Part shown: piece after piece, positions 34,390 to 43,033 of the stretch
How positions within the stretch are numbered: position 1 is the first letter of the stretch
Layout: each line of letters starts with the position of its first letter
Source of the DNA: Nereida sp024640765
GTDB taxonomy: Bacteria > Pseudomonadota > Alphaproteobacteria > Rhodobacterales > Rhodobacteraceae
Assembly: GCA_024640765.1 (NCBI GenBank)
Contig: JAHEEK010000009.1
Span: 26,160-90,159, forward strand
Length of the DNA stretch: 64,000 nucleotides
Reading direction: 5' to 3'
Position numbers and translations under genes: made by a program
Notes under the pieces: generated by a model
The model's input: only the letters and a program-made list of their open reading frames with translations
Told to the model about the DNA's origin: nothing
Database searches by the model: none

Positions 34390-35841
34390 ATGACCGATCT
34401 TACGCAACTTTATATTGATGGCGCATGGACAGACGGGGCGACGCAAATCGAAAACCGCAACCCATCTGATACCTCGGATCTGATTGGGATGTATGCACAA
34501 GCAGATGCGGGCCAGTTGGATGCGGCCCTCGCCGCTGCACGCCGCGCTCAGCCGGCATGGTGGGCCGCAGGTATTCAAAAGCGTCATGATGTGCTGATGG
34601 CGATTGGCACCGAATTGATGGCGCGTGCCGAAGAGATCGGGCGCATGCTGTCACGTGAAGAAGGCAAGCCGCTAGCAGAGGGTAAAGGCGAGGTTTACCG
34701 CGCCGGGCAATTCTTTACCTATTTTGCCGCAGAAACCCTGCGCCAGCACGGCGATCTAGCTGAAAGCGTGCGCCCTGGAATCGAGATTGACGTGCGCCGC
34801 GAACCCGTTGGTGTGGTGGCGATCATCAGCCCTTGGAACTTCCCCGTTGCAACGCCTGCGTGGAAAATCGCCCCGGCGCTGGCCTTTGGCAACGCTGTCG
34901 TCTGGAAGCCTGCAAATGTCACACCCGCCAGCGCCATTGCCCTGACCGAGATTATTGCACGTCAGGACATTCCCAAAGGCCTGTTCAACCTCGTCGCTGG
35001 TCCGGGCCGCGATGTGGGCCAGCGTCTTGTTGAAAGCACACAAGTGGACGCGATCAGCTTTACGGGGTCCGTCCCTGTGGGCCGTGGCATCGCGGCCTCC
35101 GCAATGCAGAACATGACCAAGGTGCAAATGGAAATGGGGTCCAAGAACCCGTTGATCGTCATGGATGATTGCGATCTTGATCTGGCCGTGATGCATGCTG
35201 CGGGTTCTGCTTTTGGCGGTACGGGCCAGAAATGTACGGCCGCCAGCCGCCTGATTGTGCATAGCGCTGTCCACGATGTTTTTGTCGAAAAGCTGGTCGC
35301 AGCAACCAAGGCGATGAAAGTTGGACACGCATTGGAAGACGGTACGCAGCTTGGCCCCGTGGTCAGTGAAAGCCAGTTAAAGCAGAACCTCGAATATGTG
35401 CAAATCGGCAAAGGCGAAGGCGCCGAATTGCTCTGTGGTGGCGAGCGCATGGATATGGCGACCGAAGGTTATTACATGTCACCGGGTGTTTTCGTGAACA
35501 CGCGCAACGACATGCAGATCAACCGCGAAGAAATGTTCGCGCCGCTCACCGCTGTTCAAAGTGTCGACAGCTATGAAGAAGCGCTCAGCGTTGCAAACGA
35601 CACCCAGTTCGGTCTGACCGCTGGTATCATGACACGCTCGCTTGCCCGCGCCAGCCATTTCCGCGCCAACATGCGGGCAGGCTGTGTGATGGTGAACCTG
35701 CCCACGGCGGGCACGGATTACCACGTGCCTTTTGGTGGGCGCGGCGCGTCAAGCTTTGGTCCGCGCGAACAAGGATCTTATGCGGCGGAATTCTACACGA
35801 CCGTTAAAACCGCATATGTATCGGCAGGCACACCCGAATGA
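34390..35841 (+). CDS. aldehyde dehydrogenase (2-oxoglutarate/succinate semialdehyde type)
   Basis: 483-residue NAD(P)-dependent aldehyde dehydrogenase. The catalytic cysteine lies in GGTGQKCTAASRLIVH and the general-base glutamate in QMEMGSKNPLIV. The EMGSKNP form instead of ELGGK is found in 2-oxoglutarate-semialdehyde dehydrogenases among others. The start MTDLTQLYIDGAWTDG at 34390 follows TTGGAGA. It is first in an operon with an M19 peptidase (4-bp overlap), a broken BCCT transporter, two poorly known proteins and RidA. Probably it oxidises the aldehyde product of that pathway. Confidence 0.9.
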   Translation: MTDLTQLYIDGAWTDGATQIENRNPSDTSDLIGMYAQADAGQLDAALAAARRAQPAWWAAGIQKRHDVLMAIGTELMARAEEIGRMLSREEGKPLAEGKGEVYRAGQFFTYFAAETLRQHGDLAESVRPGIEIDVRREPVGVVAIISPWNFPVATPAWKIAPALAFGNAVVWKPANVTPASAIALTEIIARQDIPKGLFNLVAGPGRDVGQRLVESTQVDAISFTGSVPVGRGIAASAMQNMTKVQMEMGSKNPLIVMDDCDLDLAVMHAAGSAFGGTGQKCTAASRLIVHSAVHDVFVEKLVAATKAMKVGHALEDGTQLGPVVSESQLKQNLEYVQIGKGEGAELLCGGERMDMATEGYYMSPGVFVNTRNDMQINREEMFAPLTAVQSVDSYEEALSVANDTQFGLTAGIMTRSLARASHFRANMRAGCVMVNLPTAGTDYHVPFGGRGASSFGPREQGSYAAEFYTTVKTAYVSAGTPE

Positions 35842-36848
35842 CCTATCTGATTGACGGTCTGCAATACGCCAACTGGTCGGAAAAGATCTTTCGGCAAATG
35901 CGCGCAGGGGGCGTGGACGCGGTCCACGTCACCATCACCTATCATGAAACCTTTCGTGAAACAGTGCTGGTGATCGAGCAGTGGAACCGCTGGTTCGAAC
36001 AACACGCCGATCTGATCTTTCAGGGCCGCACCGCTGATGACGTCCGCGTTGCCCGCGAAACGGGCCGCACCGCGATCTTTTTTGGCTCGCAAAACCCGTC
36101 GTGTATCGAAGACGATATTGGCCTCGTTGAGGTGATGCACACGCTGGGTCTGCGGTTTATGCAGTTGACCTATAACAACCAGTCCCTTTTGGCGTCGGGC
36201 TGTTATGAGGACGAGGATACTGGCCTGACCCGCATGGGCCGTCAGGTGGTCGCCGAGATGAACCGCGTCGGCCTTGTCGTTGACATGAGCCATTCTGGCG
36301 AGCGTTCAACATTCGAGGCAATTGAGCATTCCACGCGGCCGATTACAATCAGCCATGCGAACCCCGCAAGCTGGCACATGGCCCTGCGCAATAAATCGGA
36401 TGATCTGCTGCGCGCCCTTGGTGCAAGCGGCGGCTTTCTGGGTCTGTCAGCCTATCCGCATCACCTTAAGGATGGCAGCAGCTGCACGCTACAATCGTGG
36501 TGCGATATGGCGGCACTGGCTGTTGATCTTGTCGGGCCGCAAAACGTCGGCATCGGCACGGACCTGTGTCAGGACCAGCCCGACAGCATCGTCGAATGGA
36601 TGCGCGTGGGCCGCTGGACCAAGGCCATCGACTATGGCGAAGGCAGCGCAGACAACGCAGGTTTCCCTGCTATGCCCGATTGGTTTCACGACAACCGCGA
36701 TCTGGCTGGAATCCGCGCAGGGCTGCGCGCTGCAGGGCTGGACGAGGCCACAACAGACGGCGTGATGGGCGACAACTGGCACGCCTTTTTCGACAAGAGT
36801 TTCGGGGCGCAATCCGCATCCCACAAGATCCAAAGCGCGGCTGAATAG
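35838..36848 (+). CDS. membrane dipeptidase-like amidohydrolase (peptidase M19)
   Basis: 336-residue zinc hydrolase of the renal-dipeptidase family. The family segments VVDMSHSGERST, TISHANPASW and VGIGTDLCQDQPD are present. The usual N-terminal H-x-D metal pair is missing; the corresponding region reads LIDGLQYANWSEKIF, as in a divergent bacterial subfamily, so the chemistry may not be dipeptide hydrolysis. There is no signal peptide, so it is cytoplasmic. It overlaps the aldehyde dehydrogenase stop by 4 bp. Hydrolysis of an N-acyl or cyclic amide intermediate is possible but unproved. Confidence 0.85.
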   Translation: MTYLIDGLQYANWSEKIFRQMRAGGVDAVHVTITYHETFRETVLVIEQWNRWFEQHADLIFQGRTADDVRVARETGRTAIFFGSQNPSCIEDDIGLVEVMHTLGLRFMQLTYNNQSLLASGCYEDEDTGLTRMGRQVVAEMNRVGLVVDMSHSGERSTFEAIEHSTRPITISHANPASWHMALRNKSDDLLRALGASGGFLGLSAYPHHLKDGSSCTLQSWCDMAALAVDLVGPQNVGIGTDLCQDQPDSIVEWMRVGRWTKAIDYGEGSADNAGFPAMPDWFHDNRDLAGIRAGLRAAGLDEATTDGVMGDNWHAFFDKSFGAQSASHKIQSAAE

Positions 36849-36880
36849 GCCGCGTATCATCGCTTCTGGGAGGAATTATG

Positions 36881-37301
36881 ATGAGCGATACGACCAAAAC
36901 GACCGGCCTATTTTCGGGCGGAACCGACAAGGCCCTGTTTGCGATCACGGGCGGCTTTATCGCCCTGTTCTGCGCCTATGCTTTTTTCAACATTGAAGGG
37001 TTGTCCGCGCTTGTGGACAGCAGCTTTGCGTTTTCTGCGAAGTACTTTGGACTTTATTGGCAGATCCTTTTGCTCGCCACTTTCCTGATCGGGCTGGTGC
37101 TATGTGTATTGCCCGGCTCCAGGACCCTTATGGGCGGGCTGTCCTTGCCTGAGTTCAACCGGGTCCGGGGGCATCGGCAAATTGCAAAGCTTCATCGTGG
37201 TGACGGCGGTGCCCGTATCGCTGATCCTGCTGCCGTCCCTTTGGGATGCCGTCCGGATCACATTGATGCTGGGCCGCGAACGTAAAGCCGAGCTTGCATA
37301 A
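36881..37301 (+). pseudogene. BCCT-family transporter with large internal deletion
   Basis: The first ~95 codons (GLFSGGTDKALFAITGGFIA, first two helices, then MGGLSLPEFN) match the N-terminus of betaine/carnitine/choline transporters. At about 37160 the sequence jumps, in another frame, to GIGKLQSFIVVTAVPVSLIL and DAVRITLMLG, the typical C-terminal helix and tail. Roughly 400 residues are missing, so the gene cannot transport. The ribosome site GGGAGG and operon position are intact. It shows that this operon once included its own uptake of a quaternary amine or similar zwitterion. Confidence 0.85.
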
Positions 37302-37369
37302 GCCAATATCGTGGCGCGCCAACGGTGCGCCACGTGAACCACAAATCAGGTGCTTTGGGAGGATCTGCC

Positions 37370-39046
37370 ATGTCTTTGAAAACCTCAACTCTGGCTCACG
37401 AAACGGCCCGCTACATGCGTCCGGCAACCGAGGTTATGCACCTCGCCCGCATGGGCAGTAGCCACCCGACCCGCCTGTCATTTCTGCGCGTCCTATTGCG
37501 GCGGCTCGCGTCGTCCGAATGGCAAATTGACCGTCCCGTGTGGAACGTTGACGCGACCGGTGTCGGCCACGGCGTCTACCGCGTCAAAAACGCCGAACGC
37601 ACATATAACCTTGTGGCCTTTGCCCACGACCTGCCGCCAGAAATGCGATCTGACCGTGTGATTGCGACCGCGTGGGACGCGACATTTACCTTGTTCGATG
37701 GTGATCCAACGGATGAGGATATCGCGCGACTGGCGGACAATGTTCCTGTTCAGGAAGCCGGGCGCATCAGCCCATCGGAGTTGACACTCGCCCGTGCCAA
37801 TCGCTCGGTGCGCTTATTCGAACATGTGGTCACCGCCCTATCGCAAGGCCGCCAGCCTGACGCAGCGGAAATAGCCGCCGTAGGGTACCTGATGCGCACC
37901 ACAGCCGTCTATGGCTCTGGCAAGTTTGGCGCGTCTGATCGCGCTGACATCGCAGAACGCCCCGAACTCGCGGCACCCTTTCAGGTCGAAATGCTGACGG
38001 TTTGGCTGATCCGCGTCTTCACCGTCGATATCGTCGAACATATCGCAGCCGCCAAAGGGGGCGACACAGCCGTGAGGCTTGACCCTGCGCTGCGCCGCAG
38101 CCTCGGCGTCGGCAACTCCACCGGCCTTGGGATGGCTCCGTTTATCGTGCGGCACCCTGTTTTGCTCAATAACTGGATGATGGCCCGTGAAGAGGCGCTG
38201 GCCCGCGTTCGTGCGCAGCCAACAGCGCAGCCTTTGGCGATTTCCGACCTGAACGCCGCGCTGGCTGCGGCAGTGACCAACGCCGAGATTTGGCGCTCTG
38301 AACATCCCGTTCAGGTCCGCAAGCTGCATGACCTGCGCCGTGATCTGGCCTTGCTTTCGGCGACACTGAATACGTGGGACTGGAACGCCGCCCATCCTTG
38401 GGATGCTCTTTGGATCTGGGGCGCCCAAACCCTGACGTTTGAGGGGCAAGAGGCGCTTTTGTCGCTTATGCTGGAGCCTCACGGCGCGCTTGTCGACGAT
38501 CTGGCCGACCATATGGGGGCTGATGAAGCGGCCAGTTTCAGAATTAACGGCGCGATGCTCGTGGCCGAGTTGCGCCGCATTCTGGAAACCGACTACGCGT
38601 GGGCGCTTGCGATTGATTTCACCACGCCCGAAAATGTCGCACGGTTCTGGTATGTCTCCGAAGAAAAGCTTGAGCCCCGTTTGGGCGAACGCGCCAGTGA
38701 GGACGGCGCGACGTTGGAACAGCCGCTTTGCATCGCGCGCCTGATGTCAGAGCTTTATACAACAGTGCAAAATTTTGAGGGCACGCTTTCCGTCGCAGCG
38801 CTGATGTTGGCGCACCCTGAACACCGCTTTGCGGTGCGGCGCGTACAGATCACAAAGCACCACCCCTACGCCGAAGTGCAGGACAACCTCATTTCCGCAG
38901 ACATGCTGCCGATCGACCTGCTGCGCTGCAAGCTCGCCTTCTTCGGCGCAAGCCAGTTCGACCCACGATCGGACCGCTGGGTGCGCATCAACTTGTTTGC
39001 AGGCGCGCCCTTCCCCGATGACATCAAAGCGGGAGGTGCATTATGA
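37370..39046 (+). CDS. conserved hypothetical protein, 558 residues
   Basis: I do not recognise a named family. The protein is soluble, without signal peptide or membrane segment, and largely helical, with many alanine/leucine/arginine-rich stretches (MRPATEVMHLARMGSSHPTR; LIRVFTVDIVEHIAAAKGGD; FRINGAMLVAELRRILETDY). It starts at 37370 after GGGAGGA and its stop overlaps the start of the DUF3726 gene, so the two are made together. Its tight link with a DUF3726 protein, RidA, an M19 amidohydrolase and an aldehyde dehydrogenase suggests an enzyme or enzyme subunit for an imine- or amine-forming step. No catalytic motif is evident. Confidence 0.75.
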   Translation: MSLKTSTLAHETARYMRPATEVMHLARMGSSHPTRLSFLRVLLRRLASSEWQIDRPVWNVDATGVGHGVYRVKNAERTYNLVAFAHDLPPEMRSDRVIATAWDATFTLFDGDPTDEDIARLADNVPVQEAGRISPSELTLARANRSVRLFEHVVTALSQGRQPDAAEIAAVGYLMRTTAVYGSGKFGASDRADIAERPELAAPFQVEMLTVWLIRVFTVDIVEHIAAAKGGDTAVRLDPALRRSLGVGNSTGLGMAPFIVRHPVLLNNWMMAREEALARVRAQPTAQPLAISDLNAALAAAVTNAEIWRSEHPVQVRKLHDLRRDLALLSATLNTWDWNAAHPWDALWIWGAQTLTFEGQEALLSLMLEPHGALVDDLADHMGADEAASFRINGAMLVAELRRILETDYAWALAIDFTTPENVARFWYVSEEKLEPRLGERASEDGATLEQPLCIARLMSELYTTVQNFEGTLSVAALMLAHPEHRFAVRRVQITKHHPYAEVQDNLISADMLPIDLLRCKLAFFGASQFDPRSDRWVRINLFAGAPFPDDIKAGGAL

Positions 39047-39768
39047 GCATTGAACCTGAGGACCAAACCCGCGGCGATTCCACGCCGTTCTTTAGCGATG
39101 CACAGCCCGCGCCGCTGTCGTGTAATGAGGCCGCATCCATGTGCATGAAAGCTGCGCGCGGCGCTGGCATGAGTTGGGGCATGGCCGAAGAAGCCGGATT
39201 TGTAGCAGCTTGGCTGGTGTCGCATGGCATTGATGGACCGTCACATTTGCGCGCACATCTGGAACGCGCGGATGGGCGCGACTGGGCAGACCTTTGCCCC
39301 ACTGTAACCCCCGATGGCTGGCATAATGCCAATGGTCAGCCTGCCTGCCCAATCATTCTGGGTGCCACGATGTGCGACTATGCCGACCTGCCCGAAGGTC
39401 CAAAGACTGGCGCTACGATTGCCCTTGGTCCGGTCAGCGCGCCCATTCTATTGGTGCCCTTTTTGGCAGAACTGGCGCTGAGCAACGCCCTGTCCTTTAA
39501 ACTGGCGTGGGATGGGGGCGCGATCTGCATCGACAAGGATGCAACATGGCGCGAAACCTCCTTGGCGTCCGGTGACGTGCCGCATCTTGCGCTGATGTTA
39601 TCCGTCCAAGCCGCAGAACCACATAAGCCGTTTGTCGCATCCACGCCCAACGCGCAAACCAGCGCTGCGACCATTGCAGCCCTCAACACATTCGCCATGC
39701 GCACCACCGTGCCTGCCACGGAGGCATCACGCGCAGGTGCCGGATCAACCTTAAGTGACAATGATTAA
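39043..39768 (+). CDS. DUF3726 protein
   Basis: 241 residues. The family-typical N-terminus is SCNEAASMCMKAARGAGMSW followed by GMAEEAGFVAAWLVSHGIDG. No catalytic role is established for DUF3726. It overlaps the 558-residue protein gene by 4 bp and is followed 13 bp later by RidA, so the three form a translationally linked group. A role as a partner subunit of the 558-residue protein is a reasonable guess. Confidence 0.8.
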   Translation: MSIEPEDQTRGDSTPFFSDAQPAPLSCNEAASMCMKAARGAGMSWGMAEEAGFVAAWLVSHGIDGPSHLRAHLERADGRDWADLCPTVTPDGWHNANGQPACPIILGATMCDYADLPEGPKTGATIALGPVSAPILLVPFLAELALSNALSFKLAWDGGAICIDKDATWRETSLASGDVPHLALMLSVQAAEPHKPFVASTPNAQTSAATIAALNTFAMRTTVPATEASRAGAGSTLSDND

Positions 39769-39781
39769 CAAAGGAATCGTC

Positions 39782-40147
39782 ATGACACTCTCCCGCCTTA
39801 ACCCTGGCCCTCGCATGAGCCAAACTGTCACCATCGGAAACATCGCGTTTCTCGCAGGCCAAGTGCCGGATGATTTGACAGCAGGCATCGAAACGCAGAC
39901 CCGACAGGTTCTGGCAAAGCTGGACAAGGTCGTCGCTGAGTCGGGCGCGACAAAACCCGACATCGCCTCAATCCAAGTCTGGTTGGCCAATATGGCTGAT
40001 TTTCAAGGTATGAACGCAGTTTGGGATGAATGGGTTAGCAAAGATGCCCCGCCTGCGCGCGCAACTGGCGGTACGTCGCTTGCGCGTCCCGGCATGCGCG
40101 TTGAAATGATCGCTGTGGTCGCATTATCAGAAGCCGCTGCCGCTTAA
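39782..40147 (+). CDS. RidA-family enamine/imine deaminase
   Basis: 121-residue YjgF/YER057c/UK114-family protein. The fold is recognisable from VTIGNIAFLAGQVPDD, then TRQVLAKLDKVVAESGATKP, IASIQVWLANMADFQGMNAV and the C-terminal RPGMRVEMIAVVAL; the active-site arginine is in this last segment. RidA proteins hydrolyse reactive enamine or imine intermediates. Its place at the end of this operon suggests that one of the preceding enzymes releases such an intermediate. The start at 39782 follows AAAGGA. A terminator-like hairpin follows. Confidence 0.88.
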   Translation: MTLSRLNPGPRMSQTVTIGNIAFLAGQVPDDLTAGIETQTRQVLAKLDKVVAESGATKPDIASIQVWLANMADFQGMNAVWDEWVSKDAPPARATGGTSLARPGMRVEMIAVVALSEAAAA

Positions 40148-40156
40148 TCAGGCCCA

Positions 40157-40192
40157 AGACCGGAGCCGCGCCGCGCTACGCCGCTCCGGTCT
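40157..40192 (+). terminator. terminator-like hairpin after the RidA operon
   Basis: AGACCGGAGC pairs perfectly with GCTCCGGTCT (10 bp) around a 16-base GC-rich loop that can itself pair. It is followed by GTTGTTC, a weak T tract. Confidence 0.6.
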
Positions 40193-40203
40193 GTTGTTCG
40201 CGT

Positions 40204-40314
40204 GACAATGTGCGGCTACTGGCAGAACTGGCGGGGCATAGTCACATATCCACCACCCAGAGATATATCGATGTGAACGCAGAGCAACTAAGTGAGGCGG
40301 TGGAGTTGTTGTAA
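40204..40314 (+). pseudogene. tyrosine recombinase (integrase), C-terminal remnant
   Basis: The frame reads DNVRLLAELAGHSHISTTQR then YIDVNAEQLSEAVELL and TAA. This is the final catalytic segment of a tyrosine recombinase, with the histidine of GHS and the active tyrosine of QRYID; upstream, similarity ends at a stop about 1 codon before. The rest of the 40148-40538 gap holds the hairpin above and nothing else that I recognise. Confidence 0.82.
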
Positions 40315-40538
40315 CGCTTTCGGCCTAGAGCGAATGTTGGTCGTCCTATCTGGTGCTGCAGCGCAGCTTCCCAATACCAGTCATTCGTAATGAATTTATG
40401 CGCAGAGTGCGAGGCCGCGGCCACTGTTATACTGCTCTAGTTCAGTCGCGTGCTGCATCGCAGCAGAATTTTCCCATTGGTTCTGAACCATGTTTGAGGT
40501 CAGAATGTATTAGATTATAATTGCAGGAAAGAAAACCA

Positions 40539-40892
40539 ATGCTTTATACACTGGGACTGCTCTTGGGCTGCCAGCTTTTGGGTGAAGTAACGGCACAGGT
40601 TTTTGGCCTTCCAATTCCTGGCCCGGTTCTCGGTCTAGCCCTGCTCGTGCTGATATTCGGTGCAATGCCCACACTCGCTGAACGGCTAAGGCCGACTACC
40701 ACGGTCATCTTGGCAAACCTATCTTTCATGTTCGTGCCTGCGGGCGTCGGAGTGATTGGCAATCTTGAGGTATTGTCGACAGACGGGTTTGCGCTGCTAT
40801 CTATCCTAATCCTTTCGACTGTGCTCTCCATGCTGGCGGCTGTTGGAACATTCATTGGTGTTCGCCATGCAGCTGAACGCTGGTCCCAATGA
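40539..40892 (+). CDS. lrgA: CidA/LrgA-family holin-like membrane protein
   Basis: 117 residues with four hydrophobic helices. GCQLLGEVTAQVFGLPIPGPVLGL matches in sense the conserved GE-x-x-G-IPGPVLGL pattern of the family (shown here as QLLGEVTAQVFGLPIPGPV). LrgA/CidA work with LrgB/CidB in membrane permeability, autolysis control or small organic acid transport. The start at 40539 follows AGGAAAG. Its stop overlaps the start of the lrgB-type gene (ATGA). Confidence 0.9.
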   Translation: MLYTLGLLLGCQLLGEVTAQVFGLPIPGPVLGLALLVLIFGAMPTLAERLRPTTTVILANLSFMFVPAGVGVIGNLEVLSTDGFALLSILILSTVLSMLAAVGTFIGVRHAAERWSQ

Positions 40893-41605
40893 CCGATGTC
40901 GGAACCCTTTGGAGCTATCTATCAACTACACCGTTGATTTGGCTAACCACAACGATCATCGCCTATCTGATCGCAGATGGGGTAGCACGGCAGTTGGGTA
41001 ATCCACCTTGGGCCAATCCCGTGCTTTTGTCGGTCCTCCTGATTGCACCGGTGCTCTGGATGACACAGACAGACTTCACAGCCTATTTCGAGGGTGCCCA
41101 ATTCATTCACTTCCTTCTCGGTCCGGCCACGGTGGCGTTGGCTTTACCGCTTTGGGATAATTGGGGCACAATCCGGGCCTCGGTAGCGCCGATCGTGCTG
41201 GCTTTGCTGGCGGGTTCAATCGTTGCGGCAGGTTCGGCAATTATGCTGGCAGGTGCCTTTGGCCTGCCGATTGAGGTCTTGCTTTCATTGGCACCAAAAT
41301 CCACTACCGCGCCTGTTGCTCTTGGCATCTCTGAAGCTGTTGGAGGTATTCCGGCGCTGACAGCCGTATTGGTTATCATGACCGGGATCATTGGGGCTGT
41401 GACGGTCACGCCTTTGATGAATTTGCTGCGGATCACTGACTGGCGGGCGCGAGGTTTTGCCGTCGGTGTTGCTGCACATGGAATTGGAACGGCTCGCGCA
41501 TTTCAGGTTAACCCTGTGGCAGGGGCATATGCCGGGATCGCCATGGCACTAAACGCCCTACTGACAAGCCTGATTGTGCCGCTGTTGGTACGCTGGCTGG
41601 TTTAA
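40889..41605 (+). CDS. lrgB: LrgB-family membrane protein
   Basis: 238 residues with ~7 hydrophobic helices. Typical family segments are NPVLLSVLLIAPVLW, LLGPATVALALPLWDNW, SLAPKSTTAPVALGISEAVG and AAHGIGTARAFQVNPVAGAY. It is translationally coupled to the LrgA-type gene upstream. The pair functions together in holin/antiholin-like control or in export of glycolate/pyruvate-type acids in other organisms; which applies here cannot be read. Confidence 0.93.
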   Translation: MTDVGTLWSYLSTTPLIWLTTTIIAYLIADGVARQLGNPPWANPVLLSVLLIAPVLWMTQTDFTAYFEGAQFIHFLLGPATVALALPLWDNWGTIRASVAPIVLALLAGSIVAAGSAIMLAGAFGLPIEVLLSLAPKSTTAPVALGISEAVGGIPALTAVLVIMTGIIGAVTVTPLMNLLRITDWRARGFAVGVAAHGIGTARAFQVNPVAGAYAGIAMALNALLTSLIVPLLVRWLV

Positions 41606-41645
41606 AATTCTTATAACTGAGGATCCGACCTGGACATGTGACAAT

Positions 41646-41716
41646 GCTGCCGCATGTCCTGCTGCTCACCACAACACTACGGCAGGCTGTACCAACAAGT
41701 CTATCAAAGTGTGTGT
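41646..41716 (+). repeat. dispersed repeat, copy 3
   Basis: Starts GCTGCCGCATGTCCTGCTGC and ends with CAAGTCTATCAAAGTGTGTG. It matches 23751-23822 along its whole length with a handful of substitutions and 25923-25970 over the core. It lies between the lrgB-type gene and the EamA transporter gene, in the same orientation as the other copies. Confidence 0.75.
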
Positions 41717-41828
41717 TAGAGGGTGCAGACGTTCGCTGCGTCTAGCATGGAGGTCTGCTATGCGGACAAACTTGCCGTTCGTTTGTTGTTGTGATGCCAA
41801 TCACATCAGCGTGTGGTAGTTATCAGAA

Positions 41829-42755
41829 ATGGACAACCCAAACTCAGTCAAGCGAGAAGCTACGCCCTATGCACTTGCGGTCACTGGTGTTCTTTTTGCA
41901 TCTATCTGTTTTGGCTTTGTACCGTACTTTAGTCGTGGGCTGACCGATCAAGGTCTCGCCCCGTATGCGGTCGCCTTTTATCGATACATATTGGCTGCAA
42001 TTATCCTGTTGCCCGCAATCCTTAAATATCGCGCAAATTGGCGGGAAATCGTATGGGGGATGGTTGCAGGAGCCGTGATGGGGCTTGGCTGGGTCGGCTA
42101 TGTCACTGCCCTTGAATCAGTTCCTGCTTCGACGGTCGGCGTTTTGTACATGACGTATCCTGTTTTCACGATAGTCATCGCGTGGGTACTCTTTGGCGAT
42201 CACCCGACACGGCGCAGCCTTGTTGCTGCCGGATTGATCGTTATTGGAGCAATAATTGCAGGCTCTCCAGCATCTGTGCCTCTCGACCAGATTCCAACGC
42301 TGCTTGTGTCCTTGGCGGCACCCTTTGGATTTGGTTTTGGCATATGTGTTCTCGTTCACCGGCTGTCTCGCATTGCCCCCTTGGCCAGAATAGCGTCGGT
42401 CTCACTTGGGTCGGTCATTGGCCTTGCGCCTCTCATTCTGACGTCTGAGGTTGGCGAAGTACTCCCAAAGGGCGGGAGTGACTGGTTTCTGATTGTCGGG
42501 ATCGGCCTTGTGACCGCGCTTATTCCCCAACTAATCTACACCGTCTGTTCACCTATCATCGGTGCGACGCGCACGGCTGTTGTTGGAAGCATTGAATTGC
42601 CAACGATGTTTGCCGTTGGCATGCTTGCGTTTGGTGAAGTGATTACGGCTGCACAGGCGATTGCCTGCGCTTTGGTATTGGGGGCGATCGCCATGACGCA
42701 AAGCCGCTCGACGCGAACTGTCACAACCGTAATCAGTAAGGAGCCAGAGAGGTAA
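41829..42755 (+). CDS. EamA-family (DMT) transporter
   Basis: 308-residue inner-membrane protein with ten predicted helices in two EamA repeats. SICFGFVPYFSRGLTDQGLA and AVAFYRYILAAIILLPAI mark the first repeat; VLYMTYPVFTIVIAWVLFGD is the conserved end of the first half; the second half shows VVGSIELPTMFAVGMLAFGE. Members export or import amino acids and other metabolites. It is monocistronic and not clearly linked to the neighbouring catabolic genes. Confidence 0.9.
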   Translation: MDNPNSVKREATPYALAVTGVLFASICFGFVPYFSRGLTDQGLAPYAVAFYRYILAAIILLPAILKYRANWREIVWGMVAGAVMGLGWVGYVTALESVPASTVGVLYMTYPVFTIVIAWVLFGDHPTRRSLVAAGLIVIGAIIAGSPASVPLDQIPTLLVSLAAPFGFGFGICVLVHRLSRIAPLARIASVSLGSVIGLAPLILTSEVGEVLPKGGSDWFLIVGIGLVTALIPQLIYTVCSPIIGATRTAVVGSIELPTMFAVGMLAFGEVITAAQAIACALVLGAIAMTQSRSTRTVTTVISKEPER

Positions 42756-42867
42756 CTTTGGGCTCGGAGCTGCCATTCTCTGTGCCTTACGTAAATGTCT
42801 GCACTGGGTGGAAAGCGAGCAAACACATCATCTGTGTTCCCAAGCCATGTTCGCCCAAAACTCCGCC

Positions 42868-42907
42868 AACACAGTGTTAGCAACACAGCACTAGCCAACA
42901 CTGTGTT
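42868..42907. repeat. inverted repeat AACACAGTGTT/AACACTGTGTT
   Basis: Two 11-bp arms (42868-42878 and 42897-42907) are inverse complements, spaced by 18 bp that also contain GTGTT-AGC-AACAC. It belongs to a 480-bp gene-free stretch (42756-43235) rich in GTGTT words, which also holds the pseudo-tRNA and direct repeats listed here. Confidence 0.6.
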
Positions 42908-42951
42908 CAACACCGTGATTCAGCTGCCAAAATAGCGAGTAACACGGCAAA

Positions 42952-42975
42952 AAGTGTGTTTATGGTGTGTTTTTG
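42952..42975 (+). repeat. direct repeat A near the fossil attachment site
   Basis: AAGTGTGTTTATGGTGTGTT followed by TTTG. A close copy with few changes lies at 43146-43169, and the tRNA-like fragment lies between them. Short repeated sites of this kind around a tRNA end resemble integrase arm sites (inference). Confidence 0.5.
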
Positions 42976-43033
42976 AATTACACAACTTAAGCGTGTATGG
43001 CGCTTGATTAAGTCATTGATATTGCTTGATAAA

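Noticed and set aside
36881..37301. Programmed frameshift producing a short two-part membrane protein
   Set aside because: The two parts correspond to opposite ends of a BCCT transporter with the middle missing; a deletion explains it better and no slippery run is at the junction.
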